Below are positions 15,626 to 24,166 of a DNA stretch of 64,000 nt, one piece after another. The position numbers were made by a program, and so were the translations under genes. The stretch comes from Dechloromonas sp. Dech2017 (GTDB taxonomy: Bacteria > Pseudomonadota > Gammaproteobacteria > Burkholderiales > Rhodocyclaceae). Position 1 is the first letter of the stretch. Each line of letters begins with the position of its first letter. The notes under the pieces are model-generated. The model did not search any database. It worked only from the letters and a program-made list of their open reading frames with translations, and was not told where the DNA came from. The stretch covers positions 62,001 to 126,000 of the forward strand of contig SSXW01000004.1 in NCBI GenBank assembly GCA_009469585.1, written 5' to 3'.

Positions 15626-16540
15626 TTACTGCGTAGGCTTCTCGCAAAGACTCAAATACGCAGCCAATACCGCTTCCAATTCGGATTGCAGCAAGTCGGG
15701 CGACATGATTCTTATATGGGGTAGCCAGTAGCGGACAATTGGCAATATCTGGTTTGGATGCCCAACCCGTGTGCTGATCAGCAATCCACCGTTGGGCAAC
15801 TCGCGCTCGATCACCTGATTCGCAATCAGCTTGCGGCGCTTGAAATAGCCGGCCACTTCAGGCGCCACCCAGAGGCGGACAGCGATCGGCTGCTCGGAAA
15901 ACCAGATCCCGTCCTCGGCGGCCAGGCGCGCATCTACCTCTCCCGACCAAACGAACTCTGTATCGAGCACCTCGATGCCGCCGATCTTCGAGAAGCTGAA
16001 AACCTTGACCTTCTCGCCGTCGACGGCTGCCAGGTACCAGATCCCCTTGTGGTTGATCAACTTGTAGGGGTCGAGCGAGGGATAGTGTTTCGACTGCTCG
16101 CTCTTGCGGTAATCGATCGCCACCCGGCGCCGCGCCGAGATTGCCCGTTCCAGTTCCCGGAAGTCGCGCTCCCGGTCACCGAGGTCCTCGTAGTTGTGGC
16201 CTTTGACCAGCAGCGTTTCCTGGATACGTCGGTCAAAAATGTCGCGCAGGAAATCATTGCTTAATGACGGAAAAAGTCCCTTCACGCCGGCGAGGCTGGC
16301 GAAACGCTCGACGTCGCGCGTACTGAGCTTCCCGAGGAAGACGGGATCAAGAAAATAGCGCCCGTTTGCCTTCTGTAGCGGCAGGTAGGCGAAGCGCTCA
16401 TTGAGGTCACGCTGAATGGTCCGCAGGGTAACGCCGAATTCATCAGCCAGCTCCTGCGGATCGAGCTTTTCGCCCTGGTTCAGCTTGATCAGGATCTGGG
16501 CAAGGCGATAGACCAGCGTATCGTGGGTGTCGTGGGCCAT
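15626..16540 (-). CDS. WYL-domain transcriptional regulator
   Basis: 304 residues. An N-terminal winged helix (DPQELADEFGVTLRTIQRDL, residues 27-46) is followed by a WYL domain (LINHKGIWYLAAVDGEKVKVF near 163-183) and the WCX C-terminal region (IAVRLWVAPEVAGYFKRR). WYL regulators bind a nucleic-acid or nucleotide ligand, and many (BrxR, CapW) repress defence operons. It is convergent with the unknown two-gene operon. Which promoter it controls cannot be read here; no clear palindrome in front of the gene was spotted. Confidence 0.9.
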   Translation of the reverse strand: MAHDTHDTLVYRLAQILIKLNQGEKLDPQELADEFGVTLRTIQRDLNERFAYLPLQKANGRYFLDPVFLGKLSTRDVERFASLAGVKGLFPSLSNDFLRDIFDRRIQETLLVKGHNYEDLGDRERDFRELERAISARRRVAIDYRKSEQSKHYPSLDPYKLINHKGIWYLAAVDGEKVKVFSFSKIGGIEVLDTEFVWSGEVDARLAAEDGIWFSEQPIAVRLWVAPEVAGYFKRRKLIANQVIERELPNGGLLISTRVGHPNQILPIVRYWLPHIRIMSPDLLQSELEAVLAAYLSLCEKPTQ

Positions 16541-16672
16541 GTCTGAATTCTAAGGGGCAGACCCGGGCTGAGGAAACTTCAATTACACCGCCCGGAAAAA
16601 CGACATGACCTGTCGGACCACTGGCGCAAGATGAATTCCGTCGCGACCCTGTCGCATTTTTCGGAGTTCATC

Positions 16673-16837
16673 ATGTTCTGGACCTTTCTCCTCGCAGTTG
16701 GCTTGGCTTCCGTGTTCGTCAAACTCGGCGCCGCTTCGGTGACAGTCAGTATGCTCACGATCGCACTGCAAGGTGCCGGTATCGTTGTTGCCGTCCTGGT
16801 CGGCTTGCTGCTCTGGAAGACCTTCGCCAAGGGCTGA
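16673..16837 (+). CDS. Small membrane protein (54 residues)
   Basis: MFWTFLLAVGLASVFVKLGA starts one hydrophobic segment, and TIALQGAGIVVAVLVGLLLW forms a second. The frame ends KTFAKG, with positive charge on the inside. GGAG lies 7 bp before ATG 16673; a longer frame from 16631 is less likely. It heads a group of small envelope-type genes (16673-18688). No known family is assigned. Confidence 0.7.
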   Translation: MFWTFLLAVGLASVFVKLGAASVTVSMLTIALQGAGIVVAVLVGLLLWKTFAKG

Positions 16838-16993
16838 TCGGTGGTCATCGACACTGCGGCGGCCTAGAGCTGTATCGACATCCGGTCATCTGACACCGGC
16901 AACGCGCGTTGTCCGACTTGTCGAGGGTCACGCGCACACAAATTCAATCCTCTCGGGAGACCGATCATCAAAGTTCCGCTTCGCCCGATCGTT

Positions 16994-17425
16994 GTGTTCA
17001 TGTTCGCGACTCTCAGCTCGCTGGGAATGACCGCCGGCGTCAAGGCAGAGGATGCAGTCGTCCGCCACCAAACACTTCCAGGCTCATCGATCCGTGACTA
17101 TTCGGCGCCTTCCTATGTCACCAAGGGCGACACGACCTACCGTACGCTTCCGGGGTCTTCGATTCGTGACTACCACGCACCTTCTTACGTGACCAAGGGA
17201 GACAATACGTATCAGACCCTTCCCGGGTCCAGCATCAGTGATTACCGGGCGCCGTCATTCGTCACCAAAGGCGATACCACATACCAGACGCTGCCAGGAT
17301 CGAGCATCCGTGACTACCGGGCACCCTCGTACGTCACCAAAGGCGATACGACCTATCAGACTCTTCCTGGTTCGAGCCTCAGGGACTACAGCAAACCGAC
17401 GCTAGTCGCTCCTGCCAGGCGCTGA
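16994..17425 (+). CDS. Secreted protein with five 24/25-residue repeats
   Basis: 143 residues from GTG 16994. After a signal peptide ending near VKAED, the mature part is five near-identical repeats of TLPGSSIRDYxAPSYVTKGD plus TTYQ. The tandem is also visible at DNA level between about 17072 and 17395. The best ribosome site (CGGGAGA, 16955-16960) lies ahead of an in-frame ATC codon at 16967, whose reading (xKVPLRPIVVF) would give a better signal peptide with basic n-region. The start codon may thus be mutated or non-standard. Function unknown; an envelope structural role fits the repeats. Confidence 0.7.
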   Translation: MFMFATLSSLGMTAGVKAEDAVVRHQTLPGSSIRDYSAPSYVTKGDTTYRTLPGSSIRDYHAPSYVTKGDNTYQTLPGSSISDYRAPSFVTKGDTTYQTLPGSSIRDYRAPSYVTKGDTTYQTLPGSSLRDYSKPTLVAPARR

Positions 17426-17494
17426 CTGAATGACGCGTCGGTTCCAGGCGATTGCGCACTCACGCCCATCCTAATCGGCGTTCTCGGAGACAAC

Positions 17495-17776
17495 ATGGAC
17501 TTCCGTTGGGTAACGGTGAAGTCACTGATTTTCAATAATCCGGCATCCGGTCAGGTCGAGACGATACCGGCTGGTGAGCCGTGCAGCCTCGTTGAATCGG
17601 TCGAGGAGGCAAAGAGGCGCGGCCTGTTGCAAGACCAGACGGCTATTTGGGCGGCGGAAACCAACCTCAAGCGGGGATATTGCCTTGTCTTGTTGCGGGG
17701 GATGGTGCGCGGCGTCGATCGTGACGACATTGCGCCACGCAAAAGAAGTAGCGTTTATAGAGGACTGCCACCATGA
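17495..17776 (+). CDS. Hypothetical protein, coupled to lipoprotein gene
   Basis: 93 residues, soluble, not recognised. GGAGACAAC precedes the ATG. Sequence blocks include SLIFNNPASGQVETIPAGEPC and LKRGYCLVLLRGMVRG. Its stop overlaps the lipoprotein start (ATGA at 17773-17776), so the two are co-translated. Confidence 0.65.
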   Translation: MDFRWVTVKSLIFNNPASGQVETIPAGEPCSLVESVEEAKRRGLLQDQTAIWAAETNLKRGYCLVLLRGMVRGVDRDDIAPRKRSSVYRGLPP

Positions 17777-18114
17777 GATGGCTGCTTCTGATCCCCGCAG
17801 TGTTTCTGTCAGGGTGCAGCCTGTTTAACCACTACCGGGCCACGGAACTGATCAGCAGCATTCGGGAGAACTGCGCCATCATCAAGAATCGAGACGGTGT
17901 GGAACCGAAGGAATGTGCTGAAGCCGAGAGAATCTACAATCAGTCCTCGGCCGGCTTTAGCTATGGCAGCGGCGGTCGTGGTTCTGGAAGCACTTCGACC
18001 TATGTGAATACGATTGGCGGATATGACAAGAAAGGCAATTTTCGATCGTCTACCTACGTCAATGGCAGACAGGTCGGTTCCACCTTGATCTACGCGCCAA
18101 GCCGAAAGAAGTAG
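17773..18114 (+). CDS. Small lipoprotein
   Basis: 113 residues. The signal peptide MRWLLLIPAVFLSGCSL carries a canonical lipobox (LSGC, lipidated Cys15). The mature domain has CAIIK and KECAEAERIYNQSS, two cysteines that could pair, followed by a glycine/serine-rich linker (SYGSGGRGSGS) and a basic end. It overlaps the preceding gene as ATGA. No family is recognised. Confidence 0.75.
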   Translation: MRWLLLIPAVFLSGCSLFNHYRATELISSIRENCAIIKNRDGVEPKECAEAERIYNQSSAGFSYGSGGRGSGSTSTYVNTIGGYDKKGNFRSSTYVNGRQVGSTLIYAPSRKK

Positions 18115-18197
18115 ATCAAACTTGCGGCCTCCATCCGAGGACAAAATTTCCGCTCGAGCGCCCGACTGGTGCAGGAACCCAACGCCGCATTTCGTGT

Positions 18198-18239
18198 TTG
18201 GCGTGGTAAGTCACGCGATTGGCGTATTAGGTCAAGCCA
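18198..18239 (+). promoter_or_regulatory. Two tandem 21-bp operator-like repeats, copy 1
   Basis: TTGGCGTGGTAAGTCACGCGA (from 18198) and a second unit starting TTGGCGTATTAGGTCAAGCC (from 18219) share 16 of 21 positions at exactly 21-bp period, two helical turns. The same two-unit arrangement occurs at 27197-27238. It lies about 50 bp before the 18290 gene. Confidence 0.55.
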
Positions 18240-18289
18240 TGCAACATCGTTTTCTACAGAATGTTTGGCATATTCACTTGAGAAAACAA

Positions 18290-18688
18290 ATGAAAAAACT
18301 GTTTTTTTGCGCGCTTGCTGTGATGGCTGCCCCGACTCTTGCGTTTGCTGACCTTTGCGATTACACGCCAAGCGCAGCTATTGGCGGCAAGAAGGGGGCT
18401 GCTGCTTCGGCAGCCACTGCGACGGGTGCAGGAGCCACAGCGGCAGCAGGTGTTGGACTCAAGGCTGCTGGCTTCTATGCCCTTCCGCATGCCGTCACGG
18501 GGGCAACGATGCTCGGATCCACGGCAGGTGGAGCGTCGGCCGCCGGCACCGTAGGCATCATGGGGGGCACAGCGGGGGCAGTTGGAACGGTGGCAGGTGC
18601 TTTGATGTCACCTTTTGTCATCATTCCAGCTGTGACCGTGGCTACCGGGATCGTCGTCTTTGAGGGAGGGTGCTATCTGGCTGATTGA
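18290..18688 (+). CDS. Secreted glycine/alanine-rich protein
   Basis: 132 residues from ATG 18290 (MKKLFFCALAVMAAPTLAFA signal peptide; a longer frame from 18122 is rejected). The mature part begins DLCDYTPSAAIGGKKG and is dominated by Gly/Ala-rich hydrophobic stretches (GATAAAGVGLKAAG, GTVGIMGGTAGAVGTVAGAL) ending VFEGGCYLAD. It may insert into membranes or act bacteriocin-like, but no family is recognised. The tandem 21-bp motif upstream suggests specific regulation. Its 3' end overlaps the convergent nuclease gene by 16 bp. Confidence 0.7.
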   Translation: MKKLFFCALAVMAAPTLAFADLCDYTPSAAIGGKKGAAASAATATGAGATAAAGVGLKAAGFYALPHAVTGATMLGSTAGGASAAGTVGIMGGTAGAVGTVAGALMSPFVIIPAVTVATGIVVFEGGCYLAD

Positions 18689-19284
18689 TGATTCTTGAGG
18701 GGCTGCGTTCCATAGAGCGGTTCTACATCGCCCCCCGCGTGGATCATTCCTTTGCTCATGGACGGTTGAGTTCCCTTTGAGCTCCGTCGCCAGTCCCAAG
18801 GCGGGACCGGATCAGTTTCGCTCCAAAGCCCGACGCGCTTTGCCCTGGCCTCCTGCTCTGAGAACGAATATGCCCCACGACCCTGTGGTGACTGCTCCCG
18901 AGCGTACTTCCGATACCACCAAGCTAGGCCGACAGTAATTTGCGCATGGCCGGCGTCGAGGGTCATTGGGCAGTGCGGGCAACTCTCCGGCTGCACCCAG
19001 ACCTTGCCGACAATGCGCTTGTACTTGACGCGCTTTTTCCACTCGACCAGCACATCCTTGTCGAAGACCATCCGGGAAAGGTTCTCTTTCGACCGCTGCC
19101 CGAACGGCTGTGCTTTTTCGGGCGCATCGATGCCCGCCAGCCGAATCTTGTGCCGCTTGCGCCCGCCATCGAGCACCGTCACGGTGTCGCCATCGGTCAC
19201 GCCAACGACACGCCCCTCGAGGATGGCCGAATAAGCCCCACGACAGCTGAGGACCAGCAGCAGGGCAATCGCAAGGTGCTTCAA
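18673..19284 (-). CDS. Thermonuclease-family (SNase) protein, secreted
   Basis: 203 residues. A signal peptide (MKHLAIALLLVLSCRGAYSA) precedes an SNase domain: VVGVTDGDTVTVLDGG with the calcium-site Asp, IRLAGIDAPEKAQPFGQRSK with the catalytic Arg region, and GLAWWYRKYA. It likely cleaves DNA or RNA in the periplasm or outside. The TTG start at 19284 overlaps the SRAP stop (TTGA) with GAGGTGG upstream; a GTG at 19311 is the alternative. Two Cys in CPHCP are an insertion not needed for catalysis. Probably co-expressed with the SRAP gene. Confidence 0.85.
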   Translation of the reverse strand: MKHLAIALLLVLSCRGAYSAILEGRVVGVTDGDTVTVLDGGRKRHKIRLAGIDAPEKAQPFGQRSKENLSRMVFDKDVLVEWKKRVKYKRIVGKVWVQPESCPHCPMTLDAGHAQITVGLAWWYRKYAREQSPQGRGAYSFSEQEARAKRVGLWSETDPVPPWDWRRSSKGTQPSMSKGMIHAGGDVEPLYGTQPLKNHQSAR

Positions 19285-19973
19285 GAAACCACCTCGACCG
19301 GCTTGATGCACTCCGACCCCTCGGCCGAACCGCGATTGATCGCCGGGCTGACCGGGTAGGCCGCCATAAGATCCGGATCACAGGGCTGCATCAAACCCCG
19401 TAGTCCATCGACATCCGGGTTGTCCGGGTCGAGCCAGGTATCGAACTGTTCGGGTGCGAGGATCACCGGCATACGGTCGTGGATTGGCACCATCAAGGCA
19501 TTCGGCCCGGTGGTCAGGATGCAGGTCGTGACCAGGGTGTCGCCCGCCGGCGTGTTCCATGCCGCGAGCAGGCCGGCAAAGGCGAAGAGGGCGCCCGGCT
19601 CGGTCGGATGGATGTACCAGGGCTGCTTCCGAACCTTGGCCTCCACCTCGATGGCCTGCCACTCGTAAAAGCCATTGGCCGGGATCAGGCAGCGGTGGCG
19701 CCTGAAACTGGAGCGGAAGGCCGGCTTGTCGGCGGCCGTCTCGCTCCGCGCATTGTTGAGCTTGTTGCCGATACTTGGATCCTTCGCCCAGGAAGGGATC
19801 AGCCCCCAGCGCACCAGCTGCCCGACGCGACCGGCCCCGGGTTTGAGGCGGATGACCGGGATGCTGCTCTGCGGTGCGATGTTGTAACGAGCGTTCCACT
19901 CCGGACAGGAAATCAGGCCGAAGTGCTCGATCAGGTCGCCGGCAGTGGCGTTCAGGGCATAGCGTCCGCACAT
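19281..19973 (-). CDS. SRAP/YedK-type abasic-site processing protein
   Basis: 230 residues, beginning MCGRYALNA; the catalytic Cys2 is exposed after Met removal and forms a thiazolidine crosslink with abasic sites in single-stranded DNA. NARYNIAPQ, RWGLIPSWAKD, NARSETAADKPAFRSSF, RCLIPANGFYEW and HDRMPVIL are all diagnostic HMCES/YedK motifs, including the active Asn, Glu and His. Length is normal. It is transcribed divergently from the umuDC operon; the shared interval holds a LexA box, so SOS control of both sides is possible. ATG 19973 is required by the Cys2 rule. Confidence 0.95.
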   Translation of the reverse strand: MCGRYALNATAGDLIEHFGLISCPEWNARYNIAPQSSIPVIRLKPGAGRVGQLVRWGLIPSWAKDPSIGNKLNNARSETAADKPAFRSSFRRHRCLIPANGFYEWQAIEVEAKVRKQPWYIHPTEPGALFAFAGLLAAWNTPAGDTLVTTCILTTGPNALMVPIHDRMPVILAPEQFDTWLDPDNPDVDGLRGLMQPCDPDLMAAYPVSPAINRGSAEGSECIKPVEVVS

Positions 19974-20223
19974 CGCAACAGGATACGCCAACAGCACCGG
20001 CCCCAGAAAGTGAAAGCCCCGCACCAGGGAGGGAGTGCGGGGCTTCCGGACGAACGGAGGGGGGAAGTCGTCAGGCTGTTGGGGGACAGCGCATGAGTTG
20101 AACGATACGGGTGCGGACGACCGGATACAAGTAACCGATTGCAACAAGACGTACCGCTCTGTGCGGGTTCAGATCGGTCGCTCCCGGATGAAATCCGCAT
20201 ACAGTATTGCGCCGCCTAAATAG

Positions 20224-20239
20224 CTGTATAAAATTACAG
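20224..20239. promoter_or_regulatory. LexA (SOS) box
   Basis: CTGTATAAAATTACAG matches the proteobacterial consensus CTG-N10-CAG with the CTGT/ACAG ends intact. It lies only 2 bp before ATG 20242 and contains a TATAAA -10-like core, so the transcript from it would have almost no leader. Confidence 0.85.
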
Positions 20240-20241
20240 TC

Positions 20242-20430
20242 ATGTCTCAAAAGTTCAACGCACGGATCGTTTGTCCGTATTGCCACACTCCCTTGGCCGT
20301 CGCCGACCTCGAGGAGGCGACCCTGGATGGCTGCCCTTGCCGGATCTGCCCGCAGTGCGCGACCGTACTGGTCAGCCAGGTGGAAGAGGGTGCCGCCATG
20401 GCGGATACGGAACTGGCATTCCATGGCTGA
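20242..20430 (+). CDS. Small zinc-ribbon protein, first gene of SOS operon
   Basis: 62 residues: CPYCH near 11 and CPCRICPQC near 31-39 give a plausible four-cysteine zinc site. It lies between the LexA box and umuD and its end overlaps the umuD start (ATGGCTGA). The ATG sits 2 bp after the LexA box, implying leaderless translation. This is not a standard member of umuDC operons in model species. A role in DNA-damage response is inferred from position only. Confidence 0.65.
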   Translation: MSQKFNARIVCPYCHTPLAVADLEEATLDGCPCRICPQCATVLVSQVEEGAAMADTELAFHG

Positions 20431-20884
20431 AATTCTGTCCGTAGGGCCGAACCTATCGCCCGGCATCTTTGTCCCGCTGCCCGATGCGCCGCGTCGTCCG
20501 CTACCACTCGACGGGGTCAAGGTCTCGGCGGGATTCCCGTCACCGGCGGCGGACTACGAGGATGCGCGACTCGACATCAACGACTATCTGGTCCGTAACC
20601 CGGTCAGCACCTTCTTCTTCGCCGTCCAGGGGGACAGCATGCAGGGGGCCGAGATATTCGACGGCGATATCCTCGTGGTCGATCGCAGCATCCGCGCCCG
20701 GCATGGGCAAATTGTCGTCGCTTTCATCAACGGCGAACGCCTGGTGAAGCGCCTCCATCGCTGTGGCGGTCGGGTGGCGCTGGTTGCCGAGAACCCGGGT
20801 TATCCGGCGCTGGAAATCCAGGATGGCATGGAGCTGGTGGTCTGGGGCGTGGTGGTCGGCAAGTTCAAGCGCTTTGCCGCCTGA
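20423..20884 (+). CDS. umuD: UmuD, SOS mutagenesis auto-peptidase
   Basis: 153 residues of the LexA/UmuD S24 family. RecA filament stimulates self-cleavage to UmuD', the processivity partner of Pol V. The cleavage dipeptide AG lies in KVSAGFPSPA near residue 35. The catalytic Ser is in VQGDSMQGA near 72-76, and the Lys in GERLVKRL near 108. ATG 20423 overlaps the zinc-ribbon stop. umuC follows 5 bp downstream, the usual pairing. Confidence 0.93.
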   Translation: MAEILSVGPNLSPGIFVPLPDAPRRPLPLDGVKVSAGFPSPAADYEDARLDINDYLVRNPVSTFFFAVQGDSMQGAEIFDGDILVVDRSIRARHGQIVVAFINGERLVKRLHRCGGRVALVAENPGYPALEIQDGMELVVWGVVVGKFKRFAA

Positions 20885-20889
20885 TATCG

Positions 20890-22185
20890 GTGCCGGTCTT
20901 TGCCCTGGTCGATTGCAACAACTTCTACGCCTCGTGTGAGAAGCTGTTCAACCCACGCCTGAAGGACCGTCCGGTCGTCGTCCTCTCCAACAACGACGGC
21001 TGTGTTGTCGCTCGTAGCGCCGAGGTCAAGGCGCTCGGCATCCCCATGGGTGTCCCCTGGTTCAAGATCCAGGAAGAAGCTAAGCGGCATGGCATTGTGG
21101 CGTTCAGTTCCAATTACGCCCTCTACGCCGACCTCAGCAATCGGGTCGTCGACGTCCTTTCAGGCTTCGCGCCGAATCTTGAGGTCTATAGCATCGACGA
21201 ATCGTTCCTGGAACTGTCCGGCCTGCCCCTGCCGGAGGGTGGCCTGGTCGCCTATGGCGCCGGGATCCGGCAACGGATCGCCGATTGGCTGGGCTTGGCG
21301 GTGTGCGTCGGCATCGCACCGACCAAGACTTTGGCGAAACTGGCGAATCACTGCGCCAAGAAAGGGCTGGCCGGTGCCGACGGGGTCTGTGATTTCACTG
21401 CACTGACCCGGGATGAGCTGACGGCGCTGTTCGAGCGGATCGCGGTCGGCGAGGTCTGGGGCGTCGGGCGCAAGATCGATGCCCGGCTGGCGGCGATGGG
21501 TATCCGGACGGTGCGCCAGTTGCGCGATGCCGATCCCGAGACTATCCGCTTCCGATTCTCGGTGGTCCTCGAGCGCACGGTTCGCGAACTGCGTGGCATC
21601 TCCTGCATCGACCTCGAGGAGGTGGTGCCGGATCGGCAGCAGATTATGGTGTCCCGCTCGTTTGGCCACCTGGTGACCGACCTCGACGAACTAGAGGAGG
21701 CGGTGGCAAGCTATATCGCGCGGGCCGCCGAGAAGCTGCGATCCCAGAATTCTTTGGCCGGGGCGGTTCAAGCCTATGTCCGCACCAACATCTTCAAGCC
21801 CGAGGTGCCCCAGTATCAGCGAGGTGTGACGGTGCCATTACCTGAGGCAACTGCCGATACCCGCATCCTGTCCGGATGGGCACGACGCATCCTGCGTCGG
21901 ATTTACCGGCCCGGATTCGGCTATCACAAGGCGGGCGTGATGCTGCTCGACCTCAGGCCGGCAGGCAACCGGCAGTTTTCGTTGCTGGACGGGCAGGGCG
22001 GGGCGGGTGACGCCAGGTCGGACAAGTTGATGGCTGTGCTGGACGGGATCAACCAGCGCTATGGGCGGGGTTCACTGCGTCTGGCTGCGGAGGGGGTCGA
22101 TCGGTCGTGGCGGATGCGGCGGGGAAATCTGTCGCCGGGCTACACGACGGATTGGATGGGGCTGGCGGTGGTGAGGGCGGGTTAG
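20890..22185 (+). CDS. umuC: UmuC, Y-family DNA polymerase V catalytic subunit
   Basis: 431 residues, full family length. MPVFALVDCNNFYASCEKLF carries the first catalytic Asp (VDCNNFYASCE), VYSIDESFLE near 97-105 carries the Asp-Glu pair, and GVGRKIDARL is the helix-hairpin-helix. The C-terminal little-finger and tail (DUF4113-like, RYGRGSLRLAAEGV ... LSPGYTTDW) are present. Start is GTG 20890. Forms translesion Pol V with UmuD'. LexA-controlled through the upstream box. Mobile elements often carry such rumAB/umuDC loci. Confidence 0.96.
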   Translation: MPVFALVDCNNFYASCEKLFNPRLKDRPVVVLSNNDGCVVARSAEVKALGIPMGVPWFKIQEEAKRHGIVAFSSNYALYADLSNRVVDVLSGFAPNLEVYSIDESFLELSGLPLPEGGLVAYGAGIRQRIADWLGLAVCVGIAPTKTLAKLANHCAKKGLAGADGVCDFTALTRDELTALFERIAVGEVWGVGRKIDARLAAMGIRTVRQLRDADPETIRFRFSVVLERTVRELRGISCIDLEEVVPDRQQIMVSRSFGHLVTDLDELEEAVASYIARAAEKLRSQNSLAGAVQAYVRTNIFKPEVPQYQRGVTVPLPEATADTRILSGWARRILRRIYRPGFGYHKAGVMLLDLRPAGNRQFSLLDGQGGAGDARSDKLMAVLDGINQRYGRGSLRLAAEGVDRSWRMRRGNLSPGYTTDWMGLAVVRAG

Positions 22186-22763
22186 AAAGCCCAATCAACT
22201 TGAATTTCCAGTAATCCCAATATCCTGGGTATGCATTCCATTGATATATTTTCTGCCTTGTTCTTAATGATCGAGAAACACCATATATAGTCAATAACTT
22301 GACGCAAGCTACTACATCTAGTAGCTTGGTAATGCGATGAACGACTCGCCTGATGCTTTGGCGAGGGGTGGCATCCACAAATTGGAGACTCTGATGGCCC
22401 ACGTTGAATTTGCTGTTTCGCACCTCACCATTGATAGTGAGATCGCATTTTTGGCGGGTGGGCAACAACTGAGGGGTCTCGGTATGGCTCTCAACGCTGT
22501 CGCATATCCGGTCGTGCTCGAACTGATGCATCGTCACGGACTCCGACAGTTTGGGCAAATGAACGCAGCCAACGCCAATACCCATATCGCAATCCGATAC
22601 CCCGCCACTCTGGGCGCGCAACGCGCCCGCTTTACCACGCTCATTTCCACCGACCCGATACCGGCAATACGCAATGACTTTATGCGCAAGCCCCGGAAGA
22701 CAGGTCGGTCTGCGGTCAATCTGACTTATGCAGCCTGTCCTCCAGCTCAACTTTGGAGGAATC
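22186..22763. other. Interval without a secure gene; contains a perfect palindrome
   Basis: A 9-bp inverted repeat CAAGCTACT...AGTAGCTTG (22305-22328, 6-nt spacer) follows TTGACG and could be an operator or hairpin. A 172-codon frame starts at ATG 22337 on the + strand (MNDSPDALARGG...). It would overlap the 22764 gene by 92 bp and lacks a ribosome site, and an opposing frame also spans it. It may be a decayed gene. I cannot decide between them. Confidence 0.4.
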
Positions 22764-23315
22764 ATGAGCACGCATCTTCACCACCAGCAACACAACACCA
22801 TTTATTTGCCCCCGACGCTTGCCGTCTGGGTCCAGCCCCACAACGAACGTCGTAGCGGACTTTCATATGCAACCGTCGCGCTCGTCGGTAACGACGGGTC
22901 GATGAAACTGCTTCGCTCGGTGATCAACCCCGATCCTGAAATTCCGTTCAACCTTGATCAAGCGCTGGCCCGCGAGTTGTCGATCGAGACCTTTCGGACC
23001 GCCACTGAAGGCTACGTCCTGGTCTTTTATGACGCCGACAAGGATCTCGAGATCCTCAACGGCTACGTCAGCGCCGACGCTGATATCTGCAACGCCCAGA
23101 GGCATCTGGCCGAAGCGTTCGGCGACTACGACGAGCACAACCAGCTCAAGACTTGCAGCTTCGATGACGTCATCGAGCGGCTCGGCATCTCCGGCGGGAA
23201 AGCGCCGCACCCGGCGCTGACCAACGCGGCCCGACTCCTCGAGGCATGGACCTGGAGCATCGAGGACTACCTCGAAACAAGGCCATCGACCGACACCAGC
23301 CTGTCATTCCAGTAA
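22764..23315 (+). CDS. Hypothetical protein
   Basis: 183 residues from ATG 22764, preceded by GGAGGAATC. A histidine-rich start (MSTHLHHQQHN) leads to an alpha/beta domain with LSYATVALVGNDGSMKLLRS, YVLVFYDADKDLEILNGYV and FGDYDEHNQLKTCSFDDVI. The pattern vaguely recalls exonuclease/RNase H-fold strands, but the metal-binding set is incomplete. No family is assigned. It is a monocistronic gene in the accessory region. Confidence 0.7.
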   Translation: MSTHLHHQQHNTIYLPPTLAVWVQPHNERRSGLSYATVALVGNDGSMKLLRSVINPDPEIPFNLDQALARELSIETFRTATEGYVLVFYDADKDLEILNGYVSADADICNAQRHLAEAFGDYDEHNQLKTCSFDDVIERLGISGGKAPHPALTNAARLLEAWTWSIEDYLETRPSTDTSLSFQ

Positions 23316-23420
23316 TACGAAAGCGTTTTTACGCAATTTTTTCTTTGGGTGTGGCCGGTCGTCTTGCGCAATTCCAGGTGCCTGAGACCGCCACGCCGAA
23401 CTCAATATTTAGGAGATGTT

Positions 23421-24098
23421 ATGTTTAACGATGAAGAAGGGCGATGGGCCGTTTGTGTGCATGAAGCCGCACATGCAGTAGTCGCCTCACTTGGCGATAA
23501 GTATGTTTATGAAATCGCAGTTGCACCGGTTGGATCCGGTGAGTGGGATCGCGATTACGATGAATACGATAAAAAGCGATGTTTTGCCCATCGGGCAGGC
23601 TATTGCAACACGCCCGATGTTGATGTGGATTCCGAATTCTTGTGGTGGGATCGTTACCAATGTATCTATCAGGTCAAGCGGCACAAATTTCAAAAGCACG
23701 TTCGTGACCATATTCCTCAATGGTCTCAGGCGCATTATCTGCGTGAGCTTCGCGCGCAGGTTTGCATGCTCTTGGCCGGTCCGATTTCAGATGTGATCCT
23801 GCTGTATCCAGACACGCCCGGCAAGGTGCCGATCGAGCCGCTCAACTTTCGAAGTCCCAATGACGATTTCGTCAAGGCAATGGGTATTGCAAAGCTTATG
23901 TCTGGAGAGATGGAGTTTTGGCGACTTATGGGCTTGACTGAGTCGAAATTCCGCGAAGACGCCGTATGGCAGTCGGTCCTGACTCTTGCTCGGCTGTTGT
24001 CCGAGAAGGGCGTGCTGAGTAAATACGAAATTCCACTGCCAAATCCACTCGGTCCGAACTGGCCACCGCCCCGGCCGCGCAGAAAGCGTGCGGTGTAG
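23421..24098 (+). CDS. HExxH zinc peptidase-like protein (FtsH M41-like peptidase domain alone)
   Basis: 225 residues. CVHEAAHAVVA at residues 11-21 is a HExxH metal site in the form (HEAAHAV) typical of stand-alone M41-like peptidase domains on mobile elements. LRAQVCMLLAGPISDVILL near 115-135 resembles the helix supplying the third ligand. An AAA+ domain is absent. The C-terminus is proline-rich and basic (NWPPPRPRRKRAV). AGGAG lies 6 bp before ATG 23421, and a terminator follows. The substrate is unknown. Confidence 0.75.
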   Translation: MFNDEEGRWAVCVHEAAHAVVASLGDKYVYEIAVAPVGSGEWDRDYDEYDKKRCFAHRAGYCNTPDVDVDSEFLWWDRYQCIYQVKRHKFQKHVRDHIPQWSQAHYLRELRAQVCMLLAGPISDVILLYPDTPGKVPIEPLNFRSPNDDFVKAMGIAKLMSGEMEFWRLMGLTESKFREDAVWQSVLTLARLLSEKGVLSKYEIPLPNPLGPNWPPPRPRRKRAV

Positions 24099-24166
24099 AG
24101 GTATGGTTTGTTTGGCACTGCTGGGGCCCCGGAAACAGATCCCCAAAGTTTTGGAGATGAACGAAT

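Noticed and set aside
22337..22855. A 172-codon frame with palindrome upstream
   Set aside because: No ribosome site, overlaps the better-supported 22764 gene by 92 bp and faces an equally long opposite frame; left undecided as an interval.
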